Source of the DNA: CAZUCD01 sp964618855
Lineage (GTDB): Bacteria > Sumerlaeota > Sumerlaeia > SLMS01 > JANRJK01
Direction of reading: 5' to 3'
DNA: 30,187 nucleotides
Assembly (NCBI GenBank): GCA_964618855.1
Contig: CAZUCD010000029.1
Span: 1-30,187 of the forward strand
Shown here piece after piece: positions 16,831 to 23,962 of this stretch. The position numbers and the translations under genes are program-made. Numbering within the stretch: the stretch's first letter is position 1; each line of letters starts with the position of its first letter. A model generated the notes under the pieces. That model did no database searches and was not told the origin of the DNA. It saw only the letters and a program-made list of their open reading frames with translations.

Positions 16831-18194
16831 GCGAGTCCCCCCCGCAAGCCGTCCCGCCTGCCCTGAACGTGCGCAAGCTCGGGCTGGTTGCCCTCGTGTT
16901 CGCGCTGGCCTTTGGGGTGCAGTGGCTCCCGCTGGGGGACTTGGATGGCCCGGCGCGGGTCTGCCTCTCGATTTTTGTGGCGGCGGCGGCGCTTTGGATC
17001 ACGGAGCTGATTCCCCCCTTCGCCACGGCCATCGCCGTCATCGTCGCAAGCGTCTACCTTCTTGGGGACCCCGTGGGCGGGGATGCCGGATCCTACCAGG
17101 CGTACCTCGACCCCTTCGCGAGTCCCGTGCTCGTGCTCTTCTTCGGGGGCTTTGTGCTCGAGGCGGGAGCGACCAAGCACGGCCTGAGCCAGCGCATGGC
17201 GAAGTGGTTCATCCGCCCGTTCGGGACGCGCCCGGCGCTCGTCCTGCTGGGAACGATCCTCACCACGGGGCTCTTCGCGCTCTTCATGTCGAACACGGCG
17301 ACGACGGCCATGATGCTGGCGATCCTCGCCCCTGTGTTCGCGCGAATCGACCGGGGGGACCCGTTCCGCCGCGCGATGGGCCTCGCCGTGCCGTTCGCCG
17401 CCAATGTGGGCGGGATGGGGACCATCGTCGCATCCCCTCCCAACGGCATCGTGGCCACGAACCTGGCCACGGTGGGCGAGAAGATCTCGTTCTCGCAGTG
17501 GATGGGATTCGGGCTGCCGGTCGCCTGCGTGCTCCTCGTCGTGCACTGGGTGCTGCTCGTCGCGCAGTATCGTCCGAAGACGCGGCGCCTGGAGATACTC
17601 TTCCCGGAGCCGCTCCCCGTGACCGCGGACCTCGTCGTCGTCGCCGGGACGTTCACGCTCACGATCGCGCTTTGGATGACGGAGGCGCTCCACGGCATCC
17701 CGGCCGCGCTTTCCGCCCTCATCCCGGTCACCGTCTTCACCTCGCTCGGCATCCTCGACGGTGAGGACCTGAAGAAGTTGAGCTGGGACGTGCTGATCCT
17801 GGTGGCGGGGGGCGTGGCGCTCGGGGAGGCGATGAAGGCCTCGGGCCTGGCGGCCGAGATCGCCTCCCTGGTTTCCTCCCTGCCCACCTCCCCCTATGCC
17901 ACGATCGTCATCCTCGCCGCCGTCGGCGCCGTCGTGTCCGCCTTCATGAGCAACACGTCCGCGGCCAACCTGCTGGTGCCGATCGCGATTTCGCTCGCGG
18001 CGGACATGCGCCGCGAGGCGGCCATCGTCGCCGGCCTCTCCGTCTCCCTGGGAATGATCCTGCCCATCTCGACGCCGCCCAATGCACTCGCGACCGCGAC
18101 GGGCACCTTCTCCACGGGCGACATGATCCGGGGGGGGACTCTCCTGACCATCGCCGGACTGATTGCGCTGGCCGTGCTCGCGGCGGTGATGTGA
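16827..18194 (+). CDS. SLC13/DASS family sodium-coupled anion transporter
   Basis: Inner-membrane symporter of 455 residues with about 11 hydrophobic segments. It has the two SNT motifs that mark sodium and substrate sites in divalent anion:Na+ symporters: MSNTATTAMM (S155-T157) and MSNTSAANL (S375-T377), each in a re-entrant hairpin-like context. ANVGGMGTIVASPPN and ISTPPNALA are also typical. Likely substrates are di- or tricarboxylates or sulfate; sequence alone does not choose. The start is GTG at 16827, forming a GTGA overlap with the lipB stop, with GGGAAG 6 nt upstream. Co-transcription with lipB is therefore likely although the functions are not obviously linked. Confidence 0.92.
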   Translation: MSESPPQAVPPALNVRKLGLVALVFALAFGVQWLPLGDLDGPARVCLSIFVAAAALWITELIPPFATAIAVIVASVYLLGDPVGGDAGSYQAYLDPFASPVLVLFFGGFVLEAGATKHGLSQRMAKWFIRPFGTRPALVLLGTILTTGLFALFMSNTATTAMMLAILAPVFARIDRGDPFRRAMGLAVPFAANVGGMGTIVASPPNGIVATNLATVGEKISFSQWMGFGLPVACVLLVVHWVLLVAQYRPKTRRLEILFPEPLPVTADLVVVAGTFTLTIALWMTEALHGIPAALSALIPVTVFTSLGILDGEDLKKLSWDVLILVAGGVALGEAMKASGLAAEIASLVSSLPTSPYATIVILAAVGAVVSAFMSNTSAANLLVPIAISLAADMRREAAIVAGLSVSLGMILPISTPPNALATATGTFSTGDMIRGGTLLTIAGLIALAVLAAVM

Positions 18195-18234
18195 CCCGCT
18201 TTCCCCCGCCCCGATCCGGGGCCAAGGCATCCGA

Positions 18235-19479
18235 ATGACTCACATAACGCCGGACAACCTCTTCGCATCCCTCGCCGCCGTGCGCTCGCACTGGCACGAC
18301 ACGGTCGATCTCCCGCGGGGGGGGGACATGCCCGCGCGCGCCGAGTTTGCCGTGGTAGGCTGCGGCATCGCGGGGTGCGCCCTCGCGCTGGAACTCGTGC
18401 TCGCGGGCGTGCCGGCCTCGGAGGTCGTCGTCCTCGAGGGCGCCTCCGCTGCCATGGGGGCCTCCGGCCGCAACGGAGGCTTCGTCCTCAGTTTCCCGGG
18501 CGAGGAGATCCTGCACTGGCGCGACCGCTTCGGGATGGACGGCTTCCGCGAGCTGCTCTCGCTGAACATCGCGAACCGCGAGCTGACATCGGACTTCGTG
18601 CGCGACCAGGGCCTGTGGTGCCAGCGCGGCGGGAGCTGGTTCGCGGGCTCGACGCCGGAGGAGACGGCCGAGGTGCGCGAGTGCGCGGCGCTGCTCGCTT
18701 CCTCCGGATTCACGGGATACCGGCACGAGCCGCTCGTGCCCGGCCCCCCGTGCGGACTCGGGGAGGCGATCCTGCAACCCGCGGACCTCGGGATCCATCC
18801 GGGCGAGTACCTCGCGGCGCTCCTGCGCGCATCGGGTGTCCGCCTCGTCGAGCACTGCCCCGTTGCCCCGGGCGCGATGGTCCCCCGCCTCGACGGCGTG
18901 TCGATCGCGACGCCACGCGGCGAACTGCTCGCCCGAATCGCCGTCGCCGCGACAAACGCCTACGCGCCCCTGTTCTTCCAGGCGCACGAGATGCCGACCG
19001 CCATCCGCCCGGCCCGCAACCAGGTCTTCACCGCGCGCGTCGAGGGGGAGTCCGACAACAGCCTGTGGGGGGACGCGCTCTACTACACGCGGCGCGGCTT
19101 CGACTACTGGCGGCAGTTCCCCGACGGCACGATCCTGCTCGGCGGCGGACGCGACCTCGACGTCGAGGGCGAGACCACGCACGCCCTCGAGCCAAACGCG
19201 CGGATCCTGGGCTACCTCGAGGGCGAGCTGCTGCCGAGGCTTGCCGGGGGCCGCCCGGCGCGCGTCCTCCGCAGGTGGCAGGGCACGCTCGGCTTCACGT
19301 CGGACCACCTGCCGGTCGCGGACTGGTTCCCGCGCTCGGAGGGACGCATCCTCTTCGTGGGCGGCTTCTCCGGCTACGGGCTCGGCCTGCACCGCATCGT
19401 GGCGAGGAAGGCGGCGCGGCTGCTGCTGCACGGCGAACCCGCGGCGCCGTTCCACGTGGGGCGGTTGCGGCGGGGGTGA
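18235..19479 (+). CDS. FAD-dependent amine/amino-acid oxidoreductase (DAO family)
   Basis: Flavoprotein of 414 residues with an N-terminal dinucleotide fold: VVGCGIAGCALALEL (glycines at 42, 44, 47) and the ribose-binding acidic residue E68. GASGRNGG (75-82) follows, as in gamma-glutamylputrescine oxidase and related DadA-like enzymes. A C-terminal FVGGFSGYGLGLHRI closes the FAD site. It probably oxidises an amine or amino acid to imine plus hydrogen peroxide or reduced carrier; the substrate is unknown. The gene begins 40 bp after the transporter, with a weak AAGG 7 nt before the ATG, so it may be the third gene of the lipB transcription unit. It is convergent with the ietAS-like pair. Confidence 0.88.
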   Translation: MTHITPDNLFASLAAVRSHWHDTVDLPRGGDMPARAEFAVVGCGIAGCALALELVLAGVPASEVVVLEGASAAMGASGRNGGFVLSFPGEEILHWRDRFGMDGFRELLSLNIANRELTSDFVRDQGLWCQRGGSWFAGSTPEETAEVRECAALLASSGFTGYRHEPLVPGPPCGLGEAILQPADLGIHPGEYLAALLRASGVRLVEHCPVAPGAMVPRLDGVSIATPRGELLARIAVAATNAYAPLFFQAHEMPTAIRPARNQVFTARVEGESDNSLWGDALYYTRRGFDYWRQFPDGTILLGGGRDLDVEGETTHALEPNARILGYLEGELLPRLAGGRPARVLRRWQGTLGFTSDHLPVADWFPRSEGRILFVGGFSGYGLGLHRIVARKAARLLLHGEPAAPFHVGRLRRG

Positions 19480-19648
19480 GGCGGGGCGCGGCTACCGCGA
19501 GAGACGTCGGATGTTCCCAGCATCATCTGCTGCACTGCCAATCGTCTTGCTTCTTAGAGAAAGAGCTGTGGCAGAGGGCTACTCAGACTCAGGTTCCGAT
19601 TTCGATGCCCAACTGGATTGCCACTGGTGTGTAGAGATCGACGTTTTG
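19480..19648. other. Spacer at the left edge of the lower-GC insert
   Basis: 169 bp between the convergent oxidoreductase and ietS-like genes. Composition shifts from very GC-rich to moderate within it, near 19500. A small hairpin (CGCGG/CCGCG, 19487-19499) sits next to the oxidoreductase stop but has no T-run. No gene, attachment site or insertion-sequence end was recognised. Confidence 0.45.
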
Positions 19649-22051
19649 TTAGGGAGAGTGCAGCGACACGACAAGAGAGTATCGGGTGCTGCTGCCCCAA
19701 CGCTGAAGTTGGGGCCGCTCCCGCCACCAGCCGATCACTGGATAGACGGCGACGAGTTTGCAGGCCGCGATGTCTGCCGCCGAACCTTCCCAAACGTCGC
19801 TGTGGACGGAGCCCACGTCCCTCGTCTTCTTGCCGAAGCGCCACCTGTCGCTTCCGGCGTCGTAGGAAGCATCTTCATCATCATCTCGGGACTCGGCGTT
19901 TACTCGAGCGATGAACGTGTCGCGGGTCTCCGTGGGAGAGTTGATGTCAAAGCGAAGCGCGTGGGATTGGTACCGATACCGGTCCTTCCACCCGATCTCC
20001 CCCGGGCTCGGCTCAATGAAGTAGGAGAGCGTCACCCGCATCTGAATGTCCAACTCACCGGGGAGCTGCTGGAGGACAGCCGTCGGCCACGGAAGCTCGT
20101 AGAAGTGCATCTCCTTGCTCCGGTACCCGCCGCCTTCCTTTCGGTCGAAAGGCTGGAGCGACCGTTGGGAAACCAAGCTGACCGTGTTTCGCGCGTACTC
20201 GATGGCGCGGTCGGTTCTCGGCACTCCATATCCGCAAATGCGGAGCAGCCTCCGGAGTTCTTGCTTCGATCCCCCGGGCGCGAACTGGCTGCGCATCCTG
20301 TCTGTCCACTCTGCCGAATGAACCATGAGAGCCCGAATAGTCTCCGGCCACGCTTCCGGGTAGGCCGCCTGAATCTGCGCGGCCATGCGGGCAGCGAGCG
20401 CCGTTGCGGCGCTCGTCATGTTCGCACGCGTAAACTGGCGATCGGCAGGTTTGAAGTGGGTGGAAACCAAACTGAGATCGTCGCATTCGCTCGCGAATCC
20501 GGCAGGATCAGTGGCCAGATTGCCGCCCTCCATAACGATCTCGGGCTTGATCGGCCACTTCTTTCCATTCCACGTTGCTGAAGTAGTGCTGAACGGAGAC
20601 AATCCGTCTCCCGGCGCGAGCGGACGGTAGTCGCGGAGCGCCGGGTCGGTGAGGTGGGACTTAGACGTGTAAGCGCCGACTGTGAGCGCGTTCCACGCCT
20701 GTCCGGGATCATGAACCTGATCGGTAAGGTTGGAGTCGGGATAGCTGCCCCAGTGCGAGCAGTCGGCATTGCCCGAGGCGACGATCACGAGCCGCCGTCG
20801 TTCCGGATCGGACGCGATCTGATCGACCGCTCCAGACCAGGAGGAAGGTTTTCCACGATCCCTGTCGTCCGTCGCTGTGACCGCCAGGGAGAAGACGCGC
20901 TTTCTTTCAGGGGCTGCGATCTCTGCGTGCGCGGCTCCACGCTTCGTCATGTCGCCCCAGAGATGCTTCGGGTTCGGGTCGAATCGGTCGGGGGGCAAAA
21001 TCTTAACGGACTCGAGGCGATGGGCAAGAATGACGGGTCCCTTGGCCTCGAGCGCGTCGCGCATGTCGCCGTAGGCGGCGAGCCCGCTCATCAAGGTCCC
21101 GTGTCCGTCCTGGTCGTCTTTGCCCCATCGGGCGTCCACCGTGTGAGCTTCCGCTTCTGAAATGACGGGAGCGAGCAGGGCATGCCCGTGATTCGTCCCC
21201 GTATCGAGGACGCAGACTCCTATCGATCCGTTTGCGGTCACGCGGACGCGGCTCAACAGCTCCTTGACCCATTCCGCCTGATCCGCGGGCGCGAGTTCTA
21301 GAAAGAAGCGCGATGTCTCCTTTGCGAGCCGGAATTCCGCGACAAGATCGCTGGACTCGACCAAATTGGTGAGCGCGCTCTCGCTGCCGAGGACGAGGAG
21401 AACCGACCTCTCGGGAAAGTGTAGCGCCTCTCCCGCCCGCGCGGGCAGGCCCAGCCTGTCAAGCAGTGCCTGGAAATCCTCAATCTGCCGGTCACGACTC
21501 GCAGCCTCGCGATCCACGTTGAGCCAGACTTCCACCCACGCCGCATCCGCGCCTGGAAGGAGTTCGCGCGGGTCGTTCCAAAGGTCTTCCAACACGGCCA
21601 GGCGGATCTCTTCGATTCCCTCGATCAGGTTCCTGTTCTTCGGTTCGCCCTTCTTGGCGGTCTCCTCCTCCTCGTATTGGCGCAGCTTCTCGAGAAGCAC
21701 GCTCTGCTTTCCATCGGGCACATAGATGACTGCTCGCGGCGGCTCCTCGTCAGGATGAGCTTGGAGCAGCCGGATGTCTTGGCGGAGGTCCTCGAGCGAC
21801 ATGTGGACGAGGTCGAATCCAGCCCGGCCTCGAACTTCAATGTAGCAACCGTGCCTCGCCGGTAGGGAGAGCGCCTGACGATCCCGCTGCCGCAGCTCCC
21901 ACGCATTCCGAACCGCCTCAAACTGGTTTCTCAAAACCCGAGCGTGCGAGATTCTGGATCGGCTCGGAAGGTCGGGATCACCTCCGCCGGATTGGGGACT
22001 TGTGTAGCTGCGGGACTCAGGGGGCCTCTCCAGGAAAATGTGCTTCGGCAT
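19649..22051 (-). CDS. ietS: Subtilisin-like serine protease, IetS-like effector of an ATPase-protease pair
   Basis: S8 family peptidase of 800 residues with no signal peptide, hence cytoplasmic. Residues 1-~270 form a charged N-terminal region unlike ordinary subtilases. The protease core follows: Asp283 (CVLDTGTNHG), His317 (DQDGHGTLMSG), oxyanion Asn428 (VASGNAD) and Ser547 (ANMTSAATA). After it, ~200 residues appear beta-rich. The ATG lies 3 nt after the stop of the AAA+ gene, with a G-rich Shine-Dalgarno candidate inside that gene. The size, the layout and the ATPase partner match IetS of the ietAS locus, in which the protease is the toxic component and the ATPase restrains it. Base composition and codon use are less GC-biased than in the neighbours, suggesting acquisition by transfer. 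A role in defence is inferred from homology of organisation. Confidence 0.88.
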   Translation of the reverse strand: MPKHIFLERPPESRSYTSPQSGGGDPDLPSRSRISHARVLRNQFEAVRNAWELRQRDRQALSLPARHGCYIEVRGRAGFDLVHMSLEDLRQDIRLLQAHPDEEPPRAVIYVPDGKQSVLLEKLRQYEEEETAKKGEPKNRNLIEGIEEIRLAVLEDLWNDPRELLPGADAAWVEVWLNVDREAASRDRQIEDFQALLDRLGLPARAGEALHFPERSVLLVLGSESALTNLVESSDLVAEFRLAKETSRFFLELAPADQAEWVKELLSRVRVTANGSIGVCVLDTGTNHGHALLAPVISEAEAHTVDARWGKDDQDGHGTLMSGLAAYGDMRDALEAKGPVILAHRLESVKILPPDRFDPNPKHLWGDMTKRGAAHAEIAAPERKRVFSLAVTATDDRDRGKPSSWSGAVDQIASDPERRRLVIVASGNADCSHWGSYPDSNLTDQVHDPGQAWNALTVGAYTSKSHLTDPALRDYRPLAPGDGLSPFSTTSATWNGKKWPIKPEIVMEGGNLATDPAGFASECDDLSLVSTHFKPADRQFTRANMTSAATALAARMAAQIQAAYPEAWPETIRALMVHSAEWTDRMRSQFAPGGSKQELRRLLRICGYGVPRTDRAIEYARNTVSLVSQRSLQPFDRKEGGGYRSKEMHFYELPWPTAVLQQLPGELDIQMRVTLSYFIEPSPGEIGWKDRYRYQSHALRFDINSPTETRDTFIARVNAESRDDDEDASYDAGSDRWRFGKKTRDVGSVHSDVWEGSAADIAACKLVAVYPVIGWWRERPQLQRWGSSTRYSLVVSLHSP

Positions 22052-22054
22052 TCG

Positions 22055-23026
22055 TTACGCCCCCTGGCGCGGTCTGCCGTAAGCGCCCATGCGCTCCTCT
22101 AGCATGGTGGAAAGCAGAGAGGTCGAAACCGTCTTCTGGTTCGACATGATCGTCTCCTTGATCGCGTCGTCGCATGCCTGTGTGATCTCAGCGTGGCTTA
22201 GGCGCCCAGCCGCCGCCGCGATAGACCCGATCTTTAGCGACCGGCCTTTGAACACACCCAGTCTGTTCGCGATCAGGCGCTTGCGTTGATCCAAGTCCGG
22301 CAATTCGAAGTGGAGAACGTCGTCGAATCTGCGGAAGAGCGCCTGGTCGAGGAGCCGAAGGTTGTTCGTCGCTGCGATGATCAGACCGCCCGACTGGTCG
22401 CGCTCTATGAACTGGAGAAAGGCGTTCAGGACGCGGCGCATCTCTCCAACGTCGTTGGCCAGTCCGCGTTCGCCCCCGATGGCATCGAACTCGTCGAACA
22501 GAAAGACCGCCCGATGCTCTTCGATGACGTCGAACACCTGGCGGAGCTTCGCGCCCGTCTCGCCCATGAACTTGGTGACGAGCTTGTCCATGAGGATCGT
22601 GCAAAGAGGCAGCGACAGTTGTCCGGCGAGCACCCGCGCTGTCATCGTCTTGCCCGTGCCTGGGGGACCCGCGAGGAGGAGCTTCCGCCTGTTCCAAAGG
22701 CCGTGCTCCCGCAGCTTGCTTTGTTCCCGGAATTCGCGCACGACTCGCTCCAGCCGCCGCTTAATCTTCGAATCCACGACGAGATCGTTCAGCCTCGCGG
22801 GCGGGCCTTCGTGGAGGATCAGCTCGCCCAGATCGGGACGGAACGGGATGACACCTGCCCGGTTAGTTTGCGACTTGTCGACAAGGCCGCGAATCTCGGT
22901 GGCGACGGAAGCATGGCCTTGGCGCGCCTCATGGGCAGCAACCTGCAAGGCGAGCGTCGTGAAGCGCTCCGGGTCTTGCTCGAAGTGGGCCGAGATCAAG
23001 GCTTTGAGTTGTTCGGACGTGGCCAT
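22055..23026 (-). CDS. ietA: AAA+ ATPase, IetA-like partner of the subtilase
   Basis: Cytoplasmic ATPase of 323 residues. A helical N-terminal region of ~110 residues is followed by one AAA+ module: Walker A GPPGTGKT (120-127), a pore-loop-like KFMGETGAKL, Walker B VFLFDEFD (D178, E179), sensor-1 AATNN (218-222) and arginine fingers R232-R233 (FRRFDD). A short C-terminal lid follows. All catalytic residues are present, so an active FtsH/Vps4-like hexameric ATPase is expected. In ietAS the ATPase gene precedes the protease gene and acts as antitoxin or sensor for it, and the order here is the same. The ATG at 23026 has no evident Shine-Dalgarno. With a -10 candidate 17 nt away, the message may be nearly leaderless. 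Confidence 0.88.
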   Translation of the reverse strand: MATSEQLKALISAHFEQDPERFTTLALQVAAHEARQGHASVATEIRGLVDKSQTNRAGVIPFRPDLGELILHEGPPARLNDLVVDSKIKRRLERVVREFREQSKLREHGLWNRRKLLLAGPPGTGKTMTARVLAGQLSLPLCTILMDKLVTKFMGETGAKLRQVFDVIEEHRAVFLFDEFDAIGGERGLANDVGEMRRVLNAFLQFIERDQSGGLIIAATNNLRLLDQALFRRFDDVLHFELPDLDQRKRLIANRLGVFKGRSLKIGSIAAAAGRLSHAEITQACDDAIKETIMSNQKTVSTSLLSTMLEERMGAYGRPRQGA

Positions 23027-23255
23027 TGGCAGCGATACGGTTCAGAATCGATCTCAAACAGCCCAAGTCAAAACTCAACCCGCATGATGGCGGTGTTTCA
23101 ACTGAAGTCTGCCCAAAATGGCGAGTTCGCGGCCACTTCGCGACCGCCGCTGCCCTTCACGCCCCGGCAACTCCCTGAGCCGCCTCGTCCCAGTAGGCGT
23201 TCGGTCCGTTCTCTCCTTCACCTCCCTGGATTCGATCAACACAACGCCCCCCCCG
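23027..23255. other. Spacer at the right edge of the lower-GC insert, with the ietA promoter region
   Basis: 229 bp between ietA and the tetR stop (both on the minus strand). AT-richer sequence near ietA gives way to GC-rich sequence past about 23130. No gene was recognised. A 7-base C run sits just beyond the tetR stop. Confidence 0.45.
23044..23071 (-). promoter_or_regulatory. Weak sigma70-like promoter candidate for ietA
   Basis: On the minus strand TTGACT (23071-23066, 5 of 6 to the -35 consensus) is followed after 16 nt by GATTCT (23049-23044, 3 of 6 to the -10 consensus). That would place the transcript start only about 10 nt before the ATG, in keeping with the missing Shine-Dalgarno. 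The -10 match is poor, so this is only a candidate. Confidence 0.22.
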
Positions 23256-23891
23256 CTACCGCTTCCGGCCTGCCCTCCGCGGCGCGGCCCATGTCGTCCC
23301 GTCGGCGAGCAGCCGGTCGAAGTAGTCGCGCAGCACCGCGACGGCGTCCTCGAAGGGCTCCATCGACTTGAACGCGCGCGCCTGCATCACGGCGCCCTCC
23401 ATCACCGTCAGCACGAACGAGGCGAGCTGCCCGGGGTCGGTCCCCTCGGGGAAGCGGTCGGCGGCGGACTCGATGCAGCGGCGGATCTGCTCGCGCCAGC
23501 CGACGAAGTTCTCCGCGATCAGCTCCGCCGCCGCCGGGTGCGAGTCGCTCAGCTCCAGCGCGAGGTTGCCGATCGGGCATCCCTGACGGCAGCCGGTCGA
23601 CTCGAGCAGCCGGCGGTATCCGTCCAGCACGCCGAACACGCGCTCCACCGGGTCCGCCACGCGGTCGAAGACGGGCTGCATCACGACCGGCATCAGGATC
23701 GCCTTGTAGCGCTCCAGCACAGCGACGAGCAGGTCCTCCTTCGTCGGGAAGTAATGGTAGAGGCTGCCGCTGTGCACGCCGGCCGCCTTCAGGATTTGGG
23801 CGATGCCGGTGGCGGAGTAGCCCTGGTCCCAGAAGAGCTGGGCGGCGACCTCGACGAGGCGCTCGCGGGTTGTGGGCTTGGAGGGGCTCAT
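23256..23891 (-). CDS. TetR family transcriptional regulator
   Basis: DNA-binding repressor of 211 residues. The N-terminal helix-turn-helix domain covers about residues 8-55 (TTRERLVEVAAQLF, ATGIAQILKAAGVHSGSLYH, FPTKEDLL). The C-terminal ligand and dimer domain contains GCRQGCPIGNLALEL, typical of the LmrA/YxaF-like C-terminal class, in which the two cysteines may be informative. The ATG at 23891 starts where family alignments start. A near-perfect palindrome 11 bp upstream suggests autorepression. It lies 71 bp downstream of the YfhO-like gene on the same strand, so it may be partly co-transcribed. The effector ligand and any further targets are unknown. Confidence 0.93.
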   Translation of the reverse strand: MSPSKPTTRERLVEVAAQLFWDQGYSATGIAQILKAAGVHSGSLYHYFPTKEDLLVAVLERYKAILMPVVMQPVFDRVADPVERVFGVLDGYRRLLESTGCRQGCPIGNLALELSDSHPAAAELIAENFVGWREQIRRCIESAADRFPEGTDPGQLASFVLTVMEGAVMQARAFKSMEPFEDAVAVLRDYFDRLLADGTTWAAPRRAGRKR

Positions 23892-23902
23892 GGCTGGGCG
23901 CG

Positions 23903-23922
23903 ACTTGATTGATCGTTCAAGT
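23903..23922. promoter_or_regulatory. Probable TetR operator
   Basis: A 20-bp dyad, arms ACTTGATTGA and TCGTTCAAGT, matches at 8 of 10 positions including the outer six. It is unusually AT-rich for its surroundings and lies in the 71-bp gap just before the tetR start. Size and symmetry fit TetR-family operators, and the position fits autorepression. Confidence 0.65.
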
Positions 23923-23962
23923 CCGCCGGGGGCCCTGCAAGCCGAAATGCGCGCCCCGCGTT

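Noticed and set aside
16494..18230. A 578-codon minus-strand frame opposite the SLC13 transporter
   Set aside because: Composed mainly of charged residues with no motif. The plus strand gives a well-formed transporter with both SNT motifs.
19480..23255. Mobile-element boundaries (insertion sequence, integrase, tRNA attachment site) around the ATPase-protease pair
   Set aside because: No transposase or integrase, no tRNA and no matching flanking repeats could be seen by eye. Only composition supports transfer.
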